The notes under the pieces were generated by a model that did no database searches, was not told the origin of the DNA, and worked only from the letters and a program-made list of their open reading frames with translations. Positions 1-11,009 of a stretch of DNA of 40,073 nucleotides are shown here, one piece after another. The stretch's first letter is position 1, and the number at the start of each line of letters is the position of its first letter. Made by a program: the position numbers and the translations under genes. This DNA comes from Campylobacteraceae bacterium (lineage in GTDB: Bacteria > Campylobacterota > Campylobacteria > Campylobacterales > JALSKU01): the NCBI GenBank assembly GCA_026993075.1, contig JALWUQ010000073.1, positions 1 through 40,073 of the forward strand. Reading direction: 5' to 3'.

Positions 1-1356
1 TTCAACCAAATGAGAGAAACTCTCTGACATCGTGGGGTGGGCAAATATCATTGAATTTATCTCTTTTATATTTTGTTTTGTATTTAGACAAATTGCCACC
101 TGATTTATCACTTCAGTGGCATCATAACCCACTATGGAAGCTCCAAGCAGTATTTGTTTATCATTATCCAATAAAAGTTTTACAAAACCGCTATCATCAC
201 CTTTTATTTTGGCCATTCCAAGAGATTTCATAAAAAGTTTTTTTACTACAAACTCTCTACCCTCTTCTTTCAATATTTTTTCATTTTTGCCCACGCTTCC
301 AACTTGTGGAGTTGTAAATGTAACATTTGGAGTAACACTATATTTTAATGTTTCAAATCCCAAAATCTCAAAAGCAACTTTTTTCGCTTCATAATATGCT
401 TGATGTGCCAAAGAAGGTGTCGCAATCACATCTCCTATGGCAAAAATATTTTGATTTGTTGTTCTTAAAGATGAATCTACTTTTATGAAGTCTCTCTCAT
501 TAAGCTCTACTTTTGCCGCTGTAACATTTAACTCTTTTGTATTTGGAGATCTTCCGATAGAAATCAAAACTTTATCATAGCTAAAAACCTGCGAACCTTT
601 TTTACTCTCAAATTCAATGAAAATTTTATCATTTTTTATCTTATAAGAGATAGCATTGATAGCCGTATCTATCTTTATACCCTGTTTTTTAAACTCTCTT
701 TGAACAGTACTTGAAACATCACTGTCTTCTAATGGCAGGATAGATGGAGTAAATTCTGCTAAATGCACTTCTGAGCCTACAGCATTGAAAAAATTTGCAA
801 ACTCACATCCTATGGCTCCGGCACCTACAATCAATATCCTTTGAGGTATCTTTTCAAGCTTGAAAACTTCTTTACTTGATATGATATACTTTTTATCAAC
901 TTTAAGTATCGGATGCTCCCTGTGCAATGAACCAGTTGCAATGATAAACTTATCCGCACTTATAACTTCTTTTGTTTTTTTTATCTCTACTTCGTTTGAA
1001 GAGATAAATCTTGCTTCTGAGTATTTTAGAGTTACTCCTGTTTTTTGCAAGTCAATTTTTATCCCTTTTCTTAATACATCAAGTATCGATACAGTTTTTT
1101 TTCTCAAAGCCAATATATCAAGATTATCTATTTTCCCCAAAACGCCACAAGTGTTAAAATAACTCATTTTCTTTATATATGATGCTAACTCTAAAAAGTT
1201 TTTAGCAGGAATACATCCTTCATTAAGGCAAGTACCGCCAATACCATTTTCATCTTTTTCTATCAAGCAAACTTTTTTACCATTTTTTGCCAATATTAAA
1301 GCTGCTTTATAGCCTCCAGGACCTGCTCCTAAAATACATACATCAAATCTTTCCAT
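1..1356 (-). CDS. lpdA: Dihydrolipoyl dehydrogenase, C-terminus truncated by window edge
   Basis: Reverse-strand reading from ATG at 1356 gives MERFDVCILGAGPGGYKAALILAKNGKKVCLIEKDENGIGGTCLNEGCIPAKN (FAD-binding GxGxxG and redox CxxxxC motif), then ILIVGAGAIGCEFANFF and an AIGDV motif. Open to the window edge, so absent from the ORF track. Confidence 0.93.
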   Translation of the reverse strand, partial: MERFDVCILGAGPGGYKAALILAKNGKKVCLIEKDENGIGGTCLNEGCIPAKNFLELASYIKKMSYFNTCGVLGKIDNLDILALRKKTVSILDVLRKGIKIDLQKTGVTLKYSEARFISSNEVEIKKTKEVISADKFIIATGSLHREHPILKVDKKYIISSKEVFKLEKIPQRILIVGAGAIGCEFANFFNAVGSEVHLAEFTPSILPLEDSDVSSTVQREFKKQGIKIDTAINAISYKIKNDKIFIEFESKKGSQVFSYDKVLISIGRSPNTKELNVTAAKVELNERDFIKVDSSLRTTNQNIFAIGDVIATPSLAHQAYYEAKKVAFEILGFETLKYSVTPNVTFTTPQVGSVGKNEKILKEEGREFVVKKLFMKSLGMAKIKGDDSGFVKLLLDNDKQILLGASIVGYDATEVINQVAICLNTKQNIKEINSMIFAHPTMSESFSHLVE

Positions 1357-1366
1357 ATCTTACACC

Positions 1367-2212
1367 TTATGCCATCAAATATTCATGAGCCATATATGAA
1401 CTTCTCGTATAGGGTGAGCTCATAACAAATCTAAACCCTAGTTTTAACGCCAATCTTTTATATCTCTCAAACTGTTCTGGTTTGACATATTCTAAAACTG
1501 GTGTATGATGTTTTGAAGGAGCAAGATACTGCCCAATACTCAAAAAATCACATCCAACCCCTCTTAAGTCTTTCATAACTTCTACTACTTCACTCTCTTT
1601 CTCTCCTAAGCCTAACATAATAGCACTTTTTGTATTTATATCATTATTGAATTCTTTTATAAGTTTTAAAACCCGTAAAGATTTTTCATAGCTTGAGCCG
1701 AGCCTTACATCATATCTTCTTGGGATTGTTTCTATGTTATGTCCGACTATATTTGCTCCACAATTAGCAACTTTGCTTATCGCTTCTTTGTTTTCATTTA
1801 AATCAGGTATCAAAAGCTCTATCTTCAGGGAAGCATCAAACTCTTTTAAAGCACTCACACATTTTACAAATTGCGATGCCCCACCATCAAAAAGATCATC
1901 TCTTGTAACACTTGTTATAACGATATTTTTAAGCCCCATTCTCTTACTAGCTTCTACAACTTTTGCTATTTCACTTTCATCTATGGCTTTAGGCTTGCCC
2001 CTTGCAACATCACAAAATGTACAAGCTCTTGTACAAACTTGCCCAAGTATCAAAAAAGTAGCTTGCTTTTTACTAAAGCACTCTGATATATTGGGACAAC
2101 TTGCCTCTTGACAAATTGTAGCGATACCGATATCTTTCAAAAGCTTATCGGTATCTCTCTTTGCCTGAAATGAAACTTTTTTCCTAAGCCACTGTGGTTT
2201 TCTTTGTATCAT
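1367..2212 (-). CDS. lipA: Lipoyl synthase
   Basis: Radical-SAM motif CTRACTFCDVARGKP and N-terminal cysteine cluster CQEASCPNISEC; adjacent to lpd. Confidence 0.97.
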   Translation of the reverse strand: MIQRKPQWLRKKVSFQAKRDTDKLLKDIGIATICQEASCPNISECFSKKQATFLILGQVCTRACTFCDVARGKPKAIDESEIAKVVEASKRMGLKNIVITSVTRDDLFDGGASQFVKCVSALKEFDASLKIELLIPDLNENKEAISKVANCGANIVGHNIETIPRRYDVRLGSSYEKSLRVLKLIKEFNNDINTKSAIMLGLGEKESEVVEVMKDLRGVGCDFLSIGQYLAPSKHHTPVLEYVKPEQFERYKRLALKLGFRFVMSSPYTRSSYMAHEYLMA

Positions 2213-2289
2213 TTTTTCCCTGCTTTGATTTTAATAACACATTATACACTGCAAAAGTGGTTAAAAAGTATCAATCAAGATGTAAACTT

Positions 2290-2862
2290 TTATGTTTTTA
2301 CCCGAAGTTCCAAAGCTTTTGACAAAGAGAGCATATCAACATTTTCAAGATTGATACCTGTTGGAACTCCTTGTGCAATTTTAGTAAATTGCAAGTTAAA
2401 TTCTTTTATCTTATCTTCTAAAAAAAATATTATAGCATCATTGGAGAGTGAGGGAGACAAAGCAAATATAACCTCTTCTACTTCATCAGATAAAACTTCT
2501 TTCAACTTTTTTATATCTAATGCCTCCAATGATTCCAGCACAAAGTATCTTCCATTAAATTCTGTATTATCCTCTAAAACAAAAATATCTTTGGCATTTT
2601 CAACAATACAAAGCTTTTTTTTATCCCTGCTCTCGCTACTGCAAATAGCACATATTTCATCTTCACTTAATGCACCACATTTTTCACATCTTCTCACAGA
2701 CAAGACAGCATCTTCTATGGCATGTGATATTTTAAGTGCCGAAAATGTATCCTTTGTTACCATGTGATACGCAAATCTTAATGCTGATTTTTTTCCAACT
2801 GTAGGTAGTGTATTTAATGCATCAACCAAGTTATTAAACTTTTCAAGTCCATATTTTTTCAT
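2290..2862 (-). CDS. recR: Recombination protein RecR
   Basis: N-terminal [15 protein letters not shown], four-Cys zinc finger [16 protein letters not shown], Toprim-like region; 190 aa. Confidence 0.95.
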   Translation of the reverse strand: MKKYGLEKFNNLVDALNTLPTVGKKSALRFAYHMVTKDTFSALKISHAIEDAVLSVRRCEKCGALSEDEICAICSSESRDKKKLCIVENAKDIFVLEDNTEFNGRYFVLESLEALDIKKLKEVLSDEVEEVIFALSPSLSNDAIIFFLEDKIKEFNLQFTKIAQGVPTGINLENVDMLSLSKALELRVKT

Positions 2863-3029
2863 TGGTCAATTATACACTTTTTTATTTTAAATACAAATTT
2901 TGTTTAAACAATTTCAAAAGAAATTTAGAGTATAATGCCGCTTTATCAATCAATTCTTGCATACTTTTTTATATAAATATTATTTCATTAATGCAAAGAA
3001 TAAAAAAATTAATAATTGGAGCAGATAAC

Positions 3030-4160
3030 TTGGAAATAGATTATTATGAAGTTTTAGAAATTTCAAGGAATGCAGATAGTGCTGAAATCAAAAAAGCATA
3101 CAGAAAACTTGCCTTAAAGTATCATCCAGATAGAAATCAAGGAAACAAAGAAGCCGAAGAACAGTTTAAACTAATCAATGAGGCATACCAAGCACTAAGT
3201 GATCCTGAAAAAAGATCTGTTTATGACAGATATGGTAAATCAGGGTTAGACTCTCAAGGTTTCAGTCACTTTAGTGATATGAACAGTGAAGATATCATGG
3301 ATGATCTTGGCAGTATTTTTGAGTCTGTATTTGGGCAGGGCTTTGGCGGATTTGGTAGCTCTCGAAAGAGCAATAATGCAAAATATTCTTTAGATATAGA
3401 AACAAAAGTTAAATTAGAATTTAATGAAGCCGTTTTTGGTTGCAAAAAAGAGATACACTATAACTACAAAGAACCTTGCAGTACTTGTGACGGTACAGGC
3501 TCAAAAGACAAAAAAACTCAAACCTGCAGACATTGCGATGGCAGGGGTCAGGTGTATTACAGGCAAGGCTTTATGACTTATTCTCAAACTTGTGATATTT
3601 GTCATGGTACCGGCAAGATTATAAAAAACAAATGTAAAGATTGTGGCGGTCTTGGGTATATCGATAAAAATGCAACTATAAATGTAGATATACCAGAAGG
3701 TGTGGATAATGACAATCAAATAAGAGTTGTAGGTAAAGGGAATATCAATGATGCTGGAGACAGGGGAGATTTGTATGTTAAAGTTATTGTAAAAGAGGAT
3801 GATCATTTTGTAAGACATAATGATGATATTTACATAGAAGTCCCTGTATTTTTTACTCAGGCCGCTCTTGGTGAAAATATAAAAATACCTACTCTAAGAG
3901 GAGAAGACAAACTAAAACTACCAATCGGTGCCAAAGATAAAGAACAATTTATCTTTAGAGGAAAAGGTGTTAAGAATGTTCATACTAAGAAAGAAGGTAA
4001 CCTTATAGCACAGATAAGAGTATCATATCCTAAAAAACTAAATGATGAGCAAAAAGAATTATTAAAAAAATTACAAGATTCATTTGGATATGAAAATAAT
4101 ATAAAAGAAGAACAATTTGAAGGTGTCTTTGAAAAGATTAAAAAATGGTTTAAAAAGTAA
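3030..4160 (+). CDS. dnaJ: Chaperone protein DnaJ (probable TTG start; ORF track extends to 2862)
   Basis: J-domain ([32 protein letters not shown]), G/F region, CxxCxGxG zinc repeats. GGAG Shine-Dalgarno just upstream of TTG at 3030 gives MEIDYYEVL. Confidence 0.96.
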   Translation: MEIDYYEVLEISRNADSAEIKKAYRKLALKYHPDRNQGNKEAEEQFKLINEAYQALSDPEKRSVYDRYGKSGLDSQGFSHFSDMNSEDIMDDLGSIFESVFGQGFGGFGSSRKSNNAKYSLDIETKVKLEFNEAVFGCKKEIHYNYKEPCSTCDGTGSKDKKTQTCRHCDGRGQVYYRQGFMTYSQTCDICHGTGKIIKNKCKDCGGLGYIDKNATINVDIPEGVDNDNQIRVVGKGNINDAGDRGDLYVKVIVKEDDHFVRHNDDIYIEVPVFFTQAALGENIKIPTLRGEDKLKLPIGAKDKEQFIFRGKGVKNVHTKKEGNLIAQIRVSYPKKLNDEQKELLKKLQDSFGYENNIKEEQFEGVFEKIKKWFKK

Positions 4161-4173
4161 AAAAGGAAATATC

Positions 4174-4713
4174 ATGAATTTAAGAAAGATTTTATTGGTA
4201 GCGACTACTATTATATTTATAGGGATTTCATCTCTAAATGCAGCTACAAAACAGGAACATTACACTTTTAAGTTTAAAGATTTAAAAGGTAAAACAATTG
4301 TTATGACTACCTTTGCAAAAGGCATCCATTTCAGTAATGTCAAAAATAAAGTGGTATTGTTGGATTTTTTTGGAAATGAATGTCCTCCTTGTCTTATGGA
4401 AATGCCCGATCTCATAGCTCTTCAAAAAAAATTCAAAAAAAATTTTCAAATTATTTCTGTGCAGGTGCAAACAAGAATAAGCGATGATGGTTTAAGAGCT
4501 TTTGTTAAAGAAAAAGGTATAAATTACCCAGTAATTAATAATTCAGATACACAAGTATTTAAATTTTCTGATTATATAAGTGCCAAAACAGGTTGGAAAG
4601 GACTTATTCCATTTGCCATAATGTTTAACAAACAAGGTAATGCAGTTAAGATATATCTTGGTTTAAAACAAAAAAGCTTATATGTAAAAGATATAAAAGA
4701 ATTGATAAAATAG
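4174..4713 (+). CDS. TlpA/thioredoxin-like periplasmic protein
   Basis: Signal-like N-terminus MNLRKILLVATTIIFIGISSLNAAT; FGNECPPCLMEMPDL (CPPC redox motif). ATG at 4174 preceded by aaaagga. Confidence 0.88.
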   Translation: MNLRKILLVATTIIFIGISSLNAATKQEHYTFKFKDLKGKTIVMTTFAKGIHFSNVKNKVVLLDFFGNECPPCLMEMPDLIALQKKFKKNFQIISVQVQTRISDDGLRAFVKEKGINYPVINNSDTQVFKFSDYISAKTGWKGLIPFAIMFNKQGNAVKIYLGLKQKSLYVKDIKELIK

Positions 4714-4722
4714 AGATTATAA

Positions 4723-4749
4723 GGGTGACTTGGTTTTTACAAGTCGCCC
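4723..4749. repeat. Hairpin between convergent genes, overlapping the polA stop codon
   Basis: GGGTGACTTG-GTTTTTA-CAAGTCGCCC: 10-bp stem with one T-G wobble. Confidence 0.7.
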
Positions 4750-7388
4750 CAATGCTCTGCTACGGATAATGAGCATTTAATAGGTATATTTAACTTGTAA
4801 ATATTTTCCATTATATCTCTTGCTTTGTTGGCATATTCTTGAACACATTCATTTTTAATCTCAAATATCAGCTCATCATGAATTTGAAGCAACATCGCTC
4901 CTTCATTTTTATCTAAAGTTTCATCTATCTTATTCATTGCCATTTTAATAAGATCGGCTGTACTTCCTTGAAAAATTGTATTTGGTGCCTCTCTTAAATA
5001 ACTTGCTTTTTGCATAGGATTTGCTCTATCAAAATCAAAATATCTTCTTCTTTTTAACAAAGTTTCAACATAACCTCTATCTTGAACTTGTTTTTCAACA
5101 ATATTTAAGTATTCTCTCACCGTAGGAAAAGAATCAAAATATCTCTTGATATACTCTTTTGCATCTTTTGATGATACGCTTACTGTTTGTGCAAGTTTTC
5201 TATATCCCATGCCATAAAGAAGTCCAAAATTTACAGCTTTTGCAATATGTCGTTTTTCTTTTGCCTTTTCTTTGCCAAATATCATCATGGATGTTTCAAG
5301 ATGTATATCTTTATCATTTAAAAAAGCATTTCTTAATGCTTCATCATTTGAAAAATGAGCTAAAAGCCTAAGTTCTATCTGCGAGTAATCAATGGAAACA
5401 AGCTTGTATCCCTCTTTTGCAATAAAACCTTTTCGTATCTCTTTTCCAAGCTCACTTCTGGTTGGAATATTTTGCAAGTTTGGATTTTGTGAGCTCAACC
5501 TCCCAGTCGCCGTTCCTGTTTGCATAAATGAAGTATATATTCTACTGTTGATATCACTTTTGGCATATTGTAAAAGCGGCTTTATATATGTAGATTGAAG
5601 TTTATAATATTCTCTATATTTCAAAATTGTTTCTATCACAGGATGTTCACCCAAAAGTTCTCTTAAAACTTTCTCGTCGGTACTATATCCGGTTTTTGTT
5701 TTCTTAACAACTCTTAAATTCAGCTTTTCAAACAAAATTATTCCCAACTGTTTGGTTGAGTTTATATTGAATTCGCTTTTACTCAAATCATATATCTTTT
5801 GAGTCAATGCAGAAAGTTCTTTTTGACTATTTTCAAGTAATTTCTCAAAAAAATCACAATCAAGTTTTATACCCTCATTTTCCATAGATATCAAAGTATT
5901 TATAAAAGGATATTCCACTTTGGCAGCTTCATCCAATAATGTCTGATTTAAAAGTGATATTAACTTGTTGTATAATTTTAAAGTCATCCATGCATCTTCA
6001 CCTGCATAAAAACTTGCAAGATTTATCTCAACAGAAGAAAAATTTTCACCTTTTTTTACCATATCTTTAAATTTTTTCATTTTATAGTCAAAATACCTAA
6101 AAGCCATATTATCCAATGATGCACTAAGTTCAGGATTTAAAAGCCATGAAAGTATCATAGTATCTGCATGAACATTAAATCTTGTAAAATCAAAATTGTG
6201 ATAAATAACTGCTAAGTCATATTTTATATTTTGTCCGACTATTTTAAATTGCATCAATTTTTGTATTGCTATTTTTGCATCCTCTTTGGATATCTGCTCA
6301 CCTACTCCAAGATAACTATGCGCAATAGGAACATAATATGCTTCTTCTTCATTAAACGCAAAAGAGAATCCTACTATTTTTGCGATTTTTACATTTAAAG
6401 ATGTAGTCTCTGTATCAAAAGAAACTATACATTCTTTATCTATTGAATCAATAACTTGAAAAAGTTTCTCTTTAGTATCAAGTAAATTTGCTTTAAATTC
6501 TATTTTTTTTTCGGATGATACCTCTTCGATTTGAATATTTGCTCTTTTTAAGACTGCCTTTATATCATATTTTAGAAGTTCATCTTTGATCTTAAATATA
6601 ACATTGTCTTGCGGTATTCTAAACTCTTCAATATCGAATTTACCATTAAAAACATCATTTTCAAGTCTAACTAACTTTTTGCTCAAAAATGCTCTATCTT
6701 TCCCTTCTTGTAAGAGTTTTTTCATTCTCTCGTTTCTAATATTATCAAGATTTTTATATATATTCTCTACCATACCAAATTCATCAATAAGTTTTTTAGC
6801 CCCTTTTGCTCCTACTCCTTTTACTCCTGGAATATTATCGGCACTGTCTCCTACTAAAGAAAGATAGTCAATTATAAACTTAGGTTTTACTCCAAATTTT
6901 AATTTGCATTTTTCTTCATTTATATCTTCTTTTTTTATAGGATCATACAATACGACATTATCATCATCAATGAGTTGATAAAGATCTTTATCATGACTTA
7001 CTATTTCAACTCTAAAACCATTTATTTTTGCTATTTTTGTAACAGATGCCACTATATCATCAGCTTCATATCCAGCTAATTCAAGCTGTTTAAAACCCAT
7101 CTGTTTTATCCATTTTATCGCTATGGGGAGCTGATCTATCAAATCTTGGGGTGCAGGAGGTCTGTTTGCTTTATATTCTTGAAAAATCTCATGCCTAAAA
7201 CATTTTCCTTTACTATCAAGCGCAAAAAGAATATAACCATCAGGATGCTCTTTTTCAATCGTAGATATAAAATTCATAAACCCTGTTAATAAGCCAGTAG
7301 GAAAACCATCTTTATTTCGTAAATGTGGTAAAGCGAAATAATTCCTGAAAAAAAAGCCAAATGTATCAATAATAGTTAATGTTTTCAA
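4737..7388 (-). CDS. polA: DNA polymerase I
   Basis: 5'-nuclease domain, 3'-5' exonuclease motifs (SFDTETTSL, QNIKYD, YAGEDA), polymerase motifs (VSIDYSQIELRLLAH, KAVNFGLLYGMGY, QIHDELIFE). Confidence 0.98.
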   Translation of the reverse strand: MKTLTIIDTFGFFFRNYFALPHLRNKDGFPTGLLTGFMNFISTIEKEHPDGYILFALDSKGKCFRHEIFQEYKANRPPAPQDLIDQLPIAIKWIKQMGFKQLELAGYEADDIVASVTKIAKINGFRVEIVSHDKDLYQLIDDDNVVLYDPIKKEDINEEKCKLKFGVKPKFIIDYLSLVGDSADNIPGVKGVGAKGAKKLIDEFGMVENIYKNLDNIRNERMKKLLQEGKDRAFLSKKLVRLENDVFNGKFDIEEFRIPQDNVIFKIKDELLKYDIKAVLKRANIQIEEVSSEKKIEFKANLLDTKEKLFQVIDSIDKECIVSFDTETTSLNVKIAKIVGFSFAFNEEEAYYVPIAHSYLGVGEQISKEDAKIAIQKLMQFKIVGQNIKYDLAVIYHNFDFTRFNVHADTMILSWLLNPELSASLDNMAFRYFDYKMKKFKDMVKKGENFSSVEINLASFYAGEDAWMTLKLYNKLISLLNQTLLDEAAKVEYPFINTLISMENEGIKLDCDFFEKLLENSQKELSALTQKIYDLSKSEFNINSTKQLGIILFEKLNLRVVKKTKTGYSTDEKVLRELLGEHPVIETILKYREYYKLQSTYIKPLLQYAKSDINSRIYTSFMQTGTATGRLSSQNPNLQNIPTRSELGKEIRKGFIAKEGYKLVSIDYSQIELRLLAHFSNDEALRNAFLNDKDIHLETSMMIFGKEKAKEKRHIAKAVNFGLLYGMGYRKLAQTVSVSSKDAKEYIKRYFDSFPTVREYLNIVEKQVQDRGYVETLLKRRRYFDFDRANPMQKASYLREAPNTIFQGSTADLIKMAMNKIDETLDKNEGAMLLQIHDELIFEIKNECVQEYANKARDIMENIYKLNIPIKCSLSVAEHWGDL

Positions 7389-8206
7389 AAATTCCCTTCA
7401 TAATCTTTTTTAATCTCATCTATAGCATCCAAAAATAAATCGATAGATATATTTTCTTTCTTCAATAGATTAGAAGCTATAGTTATATTTCTTTGACTAA
7501 GCGGTGCATTTAATGCAACTGCTGTTTTGATAACTTTTAAAATAGTTGAATACTCTTTATACTCTTTGGGAGCATTTTCATAATTATCACTATATTTTAT
7601 GATATTTACTATAAATGCTTCAAAACCCCAATGTTCAAATATCTTAGATGTAACTTCAGCTGAGCTTATACCGACATACATTTTTTCAATCATTGAGATA
7701 TTTGTAGTTGATTCAATCTCTGATCTAAATTGAAAAGTTTCATCATTTTTTACTATCTCATCAGCTATAATAATCTTACCTGTTTCTTGCAAAAGAGCAG
7801 GCATGAACAAAATATCTGACTTATTTTTATCTACCTTTTGAAACCAAGTTTTCGCTAGTGCTCCTTGCATATTTGAAATCAAAGCAAATTTTTCCGGCTC
7901 AACACCATAAGGCTCCATATCAACTTTTAAAAGTTTTTTGATTGATACTATTGCAGCTAACGAATTAATCTCTTTCATTCCAAGAAGTGAAACTGCTTGA
8001 GAAACACTTTTTATATCACTTCTAAGACTATACAAAGGAGAATTGACAATTTTCAACAAATTTGCTACAAGCATTGGATCTTTTTCCACTATTTTTGAAA
8101 GATCTGCAATAGTTGCATTAGCATCACTACAAACCATATCAATCTCAATAAATGTTTTTGGTAAAGGTGGTACTGATTTTATCCTGTCTATCAAACTTTC
8201 AGTCAT
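7385..8206 (-). CDS. HDOD domain-containing signalling protein
   Basis: IKSVPPLPKTFIEIDMVCSD...LSKIVEKDPMLVANLLKIVNSPLYSL...VSQAVSLLGMKEINSL, typical HDOD pattern; overlaps polA start. Confidence 0.88.
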   Translation of the reverse strand: MTESLIDRIKSVPPLPKTFIEIDMVCSDANATIADLSKIVEKDPMLVANLLKIVNSPLYSLRSDIKSVSQAVSLLGMKEINSLAAIVSIKKLLKVDMEPYGVEPEKFALISNMQGALAKTWFQKVDKNKSDILFMPALLQETGKIIIADEIVKNDETFQFRSEIESTTNISMIEKMYVGISSAEVTSKIFEHWGFEAFIVNIIKYSDNYENAPKEYKEYSTILKVIKTAVALNAPLSQRNITIASNLLKKENISIDLFLDAIDEIKKDYEGNF

Positions 8207-8207
8207 A

Positions 8208-11009
8208 TTATATCTCCTTCTTCAAATATTTCCCAGTATAACTTTTTGTTTTTTTATAATTACTAATCAATTCTTCAACATTCCCTGTTGCTATTATTTG
8301 TCCGCCTTTATCTCCACCTTCATATCCCAAATCAATAATATAATCACTATTTTTAATAATATCCATATTGTGTTCTATAACAATAACACTATTTCCAGTA
8401 CCCACTAAATGATGCAAGACTTTATTCAATCTGTCTATATCAGCAAAATGAAGTCCTGTTGTCGGCTCATCAAGTATATAAAGAGTATTTCCTGTACTGT
8501 TTTTACCTAATTCTTTGGAAAGTTTTATCCTTTGAGCCTCGCCACCACTAAGAGTAACAGCGTTTTGTCCCAATAAAATATATCCAAGACCTACATCTTG
8601 CAAAGTTTTTAATTTTTGATAAATCTTAGGTATTGATTTAAAAAATATAGTTGCCTCATCAACACTCATACTTAAAACATCACTGATATTTTTACCTTTA
8701 AACTTTATCTCCAAAGTTTGTGCATTATATCTTTTTCCTTTACATGAGTCACATTTTACCATAATATCAGGCAAAAAGTGCATTTCTATCTTAATCTCAC
8801 CCTCACCTTTACATTTCTCGCACCTTCCACCTTTTACATTAAATGAAAATCTACCTACTTTATAACCCCGTATCTTTGCTTCTTTGGTAGCTGAGAAAAG
8901 TATTCGTATCTCATCCATCACACCGGTATAAGTTGCCGGATTGCTTCTTGGGGTTCGTCCTATCGGACTTTGATCTAAATATATAACTTTATCCAACTGT
9001 TCAAGCCCTATACATTCAACACCAGCTATTTTTGTTACTTTTTTTGCTCTGTTTAAATACTCTTTGGCAATAGGCAGCAAAGTTTGTAATATAAGAGAGC
9101 TTTTTCCACTTCCGCTGACACCGGTGATTGAAACCAAATTTTTAAGAGGAATTTTAACTGATAGATTTTTGATATTGTTTACATTTACATTTTTCAACTC
9201 TATAAAACTCTTTTGAACTCTGTTTTGTCTATAATCTATCTTTTTAACTCCTGTTAGATATTTGGCTGTCAGGGTATCACTTTTTAAAAGTTCCTTATAT
9301 GTTCCGCTAAAAACTATCTCGCCACCGTACAAACCTGCTCCTGGCCCAATATCTACTATAAAATCAGCTGCTTTTATAGTCTCTTTATCATGTTCTACAA
9401 CTATAACGCTATTTCCTTTTTTTTGCAAGCTTTTTAGAGTTTTTATAAGCTTTATTGTATCTCTTTCATGAAGACCAATACTAGGCTCATCAAGCACATA
9501 CATAACACCGCTTAGGCCACTTCCTATCTGTGAAGCTATCCTTATCCTTTGAGCCTCACCGCCACTAATACTTCTTGCATCTCTGCCTAATGTTATATAT
9601 CCGAGTCCAACATCTTTTAAAAAAAACAATCTCTCTTTTATCTCTTTTAAAATAGGTTTACTTATCTCTTTTTGCAAAGAGGATAAATATTTAAATTTTT
9701 CTTCATCTATAAAAAAGCTGTAAGCATCTTCTATTGGCAAGTCTAAAATATCAGCTATATTGGAATTTGCTACCTTAACAGACAAGCTCTCTTTACTAAG
9801 TCTGTATCCTTGGCAAGAGTTACATACTTTTTCACTCATATATTCATTAATATCTTTTTCTCCTTTAAACATATTATAAGCAAGCTTTATAACTCCTTCC
9901 CATTTTCTTCTTAATTTATGTCTTTTCCAAATAAAAGAAGCTTCTTCGACTCCTCCATGTAAAATAGCTTTTTTTTGATGTTCGTCTAACTCTTCAAATG
10001 GTTTTTCAATATCTATACCTGCTGATTCACAATATGCTTTTAAAAATCTAAAATAATACCCTTTATTAAAACCATACAATATTTTAATTGCTCCATTTTC
10101 AATACTCAAATGCTTATCAATGATTTTATTTAAATCGATTGAGTATCTAATGCCCAGTCCGTCACAAAACTTACAGGCACCTTTTGGCGAATTAAAAGAA
10201 AAAGATAAAGGCTCAAGCGGCTCATAACTTATCTTGCAATCAAAACAGGCATTATGCTCACTATAATGGATATATTTCTCATCAAGAGACAAATCTTTTG
10301 CATTGAGTATTTCAATCTCAACCTCACCATAACTCTCTTTTAAAGCTTTTTCGACATCTTCGGCTATTCTACTTGCATTATCATTTTTTATTATAACTCT
10401 ATCAATCACAACTTTAATAGTATGTTTTTTTGTTTTTCCAAGTTCTATCTCTTCATCAAGTCTAACCATTACACCGTCAATTACCGCTCTTATATAGCCG
10501 CTATGCCTTAAAGATTCTATCAAGTCAGAAAAAGTACCTTTTTTTTCTTTAACTAATGGGGCGAGTATGATAACTTTTGCATTTAAAGGAAGTTTTAAAA
10601 CTTGCTCTATAATATCGCTTGCAGACATTTTGGATATTTTTTTCCCACATTTATAGCAGTATTGTTCACCAATTCTTGCAAAAAGCAATCTTAAATAATC
10701 ATATATTTCAGTTATCGTTCCTACTGTTGATCTTGGATTTTTACTTGTTGTTTTCTGATCGATTGCGATAGCAGGAGTCAGCCCCTCAATTCTTTCGATA
10801 TCCGGTTTACCAATCCTGTCTAAAAACTGCCTTGCATACGAAGAAAGTGATTCTATATATCTTCTTTGACCTTCTGCATAAAGAGTATCAAATGCCAAAG
10901 TACTTTTTCCACTTCCGCTTATCCCTGTTATGACGACTAAAGAATTTTTTGGTATTTCTAAATAATCTATTTTTAAATTATTTTCTTTTGCTTTATAAAT
11001 TTTTATCAT
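8208..11009 (-). CDS. uvrA: UvrABC system protein A
   Basis: Two ABC ATPase modules (GISGSGKSTLAFDTLYAEGQRRY; GVSGSGKSSLI), two SGGEAQRI signatures, zinc-binding CxxC pairs. Confidence 0.98.
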   Translation of the reverse strand: MIKIYKAKENNLKIDYLEIPKNSLVVITGISGSGKSTLAFDTLYAEGQRRYIESLSSYARQFLDRIGKPDIERIEGLTPAIAIDQKTTSKNPRSTVGTITEIYDYLRLLFARIGEQYCYKCGKKISKMSASDIIEQVLKLPLNAKVIILAPLVKEKKGTFSDLIESLRHSGYIRAVIDGVMVRLDEEIELGKTKKHTIKVVIDRVIIKNDNASRIAEDVEKALKESYGEVEIEILNAKDLSLDEKYIHYSEHNACFDCKISYEPLEPLSFSFNSPKGACKFCDGLGIRYSIDLNKIIDKHLSIENGAIKILYGFNKGYYFRFLKAYCESAGIDIEKPFEELDEHQKKAILHGGVEEASFIWKRHKLRRKWEGVIKLAYNMFKGEKDINEYMSEKVCNSCQGYRLSKESLSVKVANSNIADILDLPIEDAYSFFIDEEKFKYLSSLQKEISKPILKEIKERLFFLKDVGLGYITLGRDARSISGGEAQRIRIASQIGSGLSGVMYVLDEPSIGLHERDTIKLIKTLKSLQKKGNSVIVVEHDKETIKAADFIVDIGPGAGLYGGEIVFSGTYKELLKSDTLTAKYLTGVKKIDYRQNRVQKSFIELKNVNVNNIKNLSVKIPLKNLVSITGVSGSGKSSLILQTLLPIAKEYLNRAKKVTKIAGVECIGLEQLDKVIYLDQSPIGRTPRSNPATYTGVMDEIRILFSATKEAKIRGYKVGRFSFNVKGGRCEKCKGEGEIKIEMHFLPDIMVKCDSCKGKRYNAQTLEIKFKGKNISDVLSMSVDEATIFFKSIPKIYQKLKTLQDVGLGYILLGQNAVTLSGGEAQRIKLSKELGKNSTGNTLYILDEPTTGLHFADIDRLNKVLHHLVGTGNSVIVIEHNMDIIKNSDYIIDLGYEGGDKGGQIIATGNVEELISNYKKTKSYTGKYLKKEI

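Noticed and set aside
134-1162. Plus-strand ORFs at 134..394 and 860..1162
   Set aside because: Antisense to the truncated lpd gene, which extends off the left edge.
1734-2111. 125-aa plus-strand ORF (and the one at 1871..2086)
   Set aside because: Antisense to lipA; low-complexity shadow frame with no family signature.
2204-2767. 187-aa plus-strand ORF
   Set aside because: Antisense to recR, whose protein is clearly recognisable; Ser/Phe/Ile-rich composition typical of a shadow ORF.
2900-2911. Palindrome TTGTTTAAACAA in the recR-dnaJ intergenic region
   Set aside because: Short and AT-rich; expected by chance at this composition.
3501-3818. 105-aa minus-strand ORF
   Set aside because: Antisense to the DnaJ zinc-finger region.
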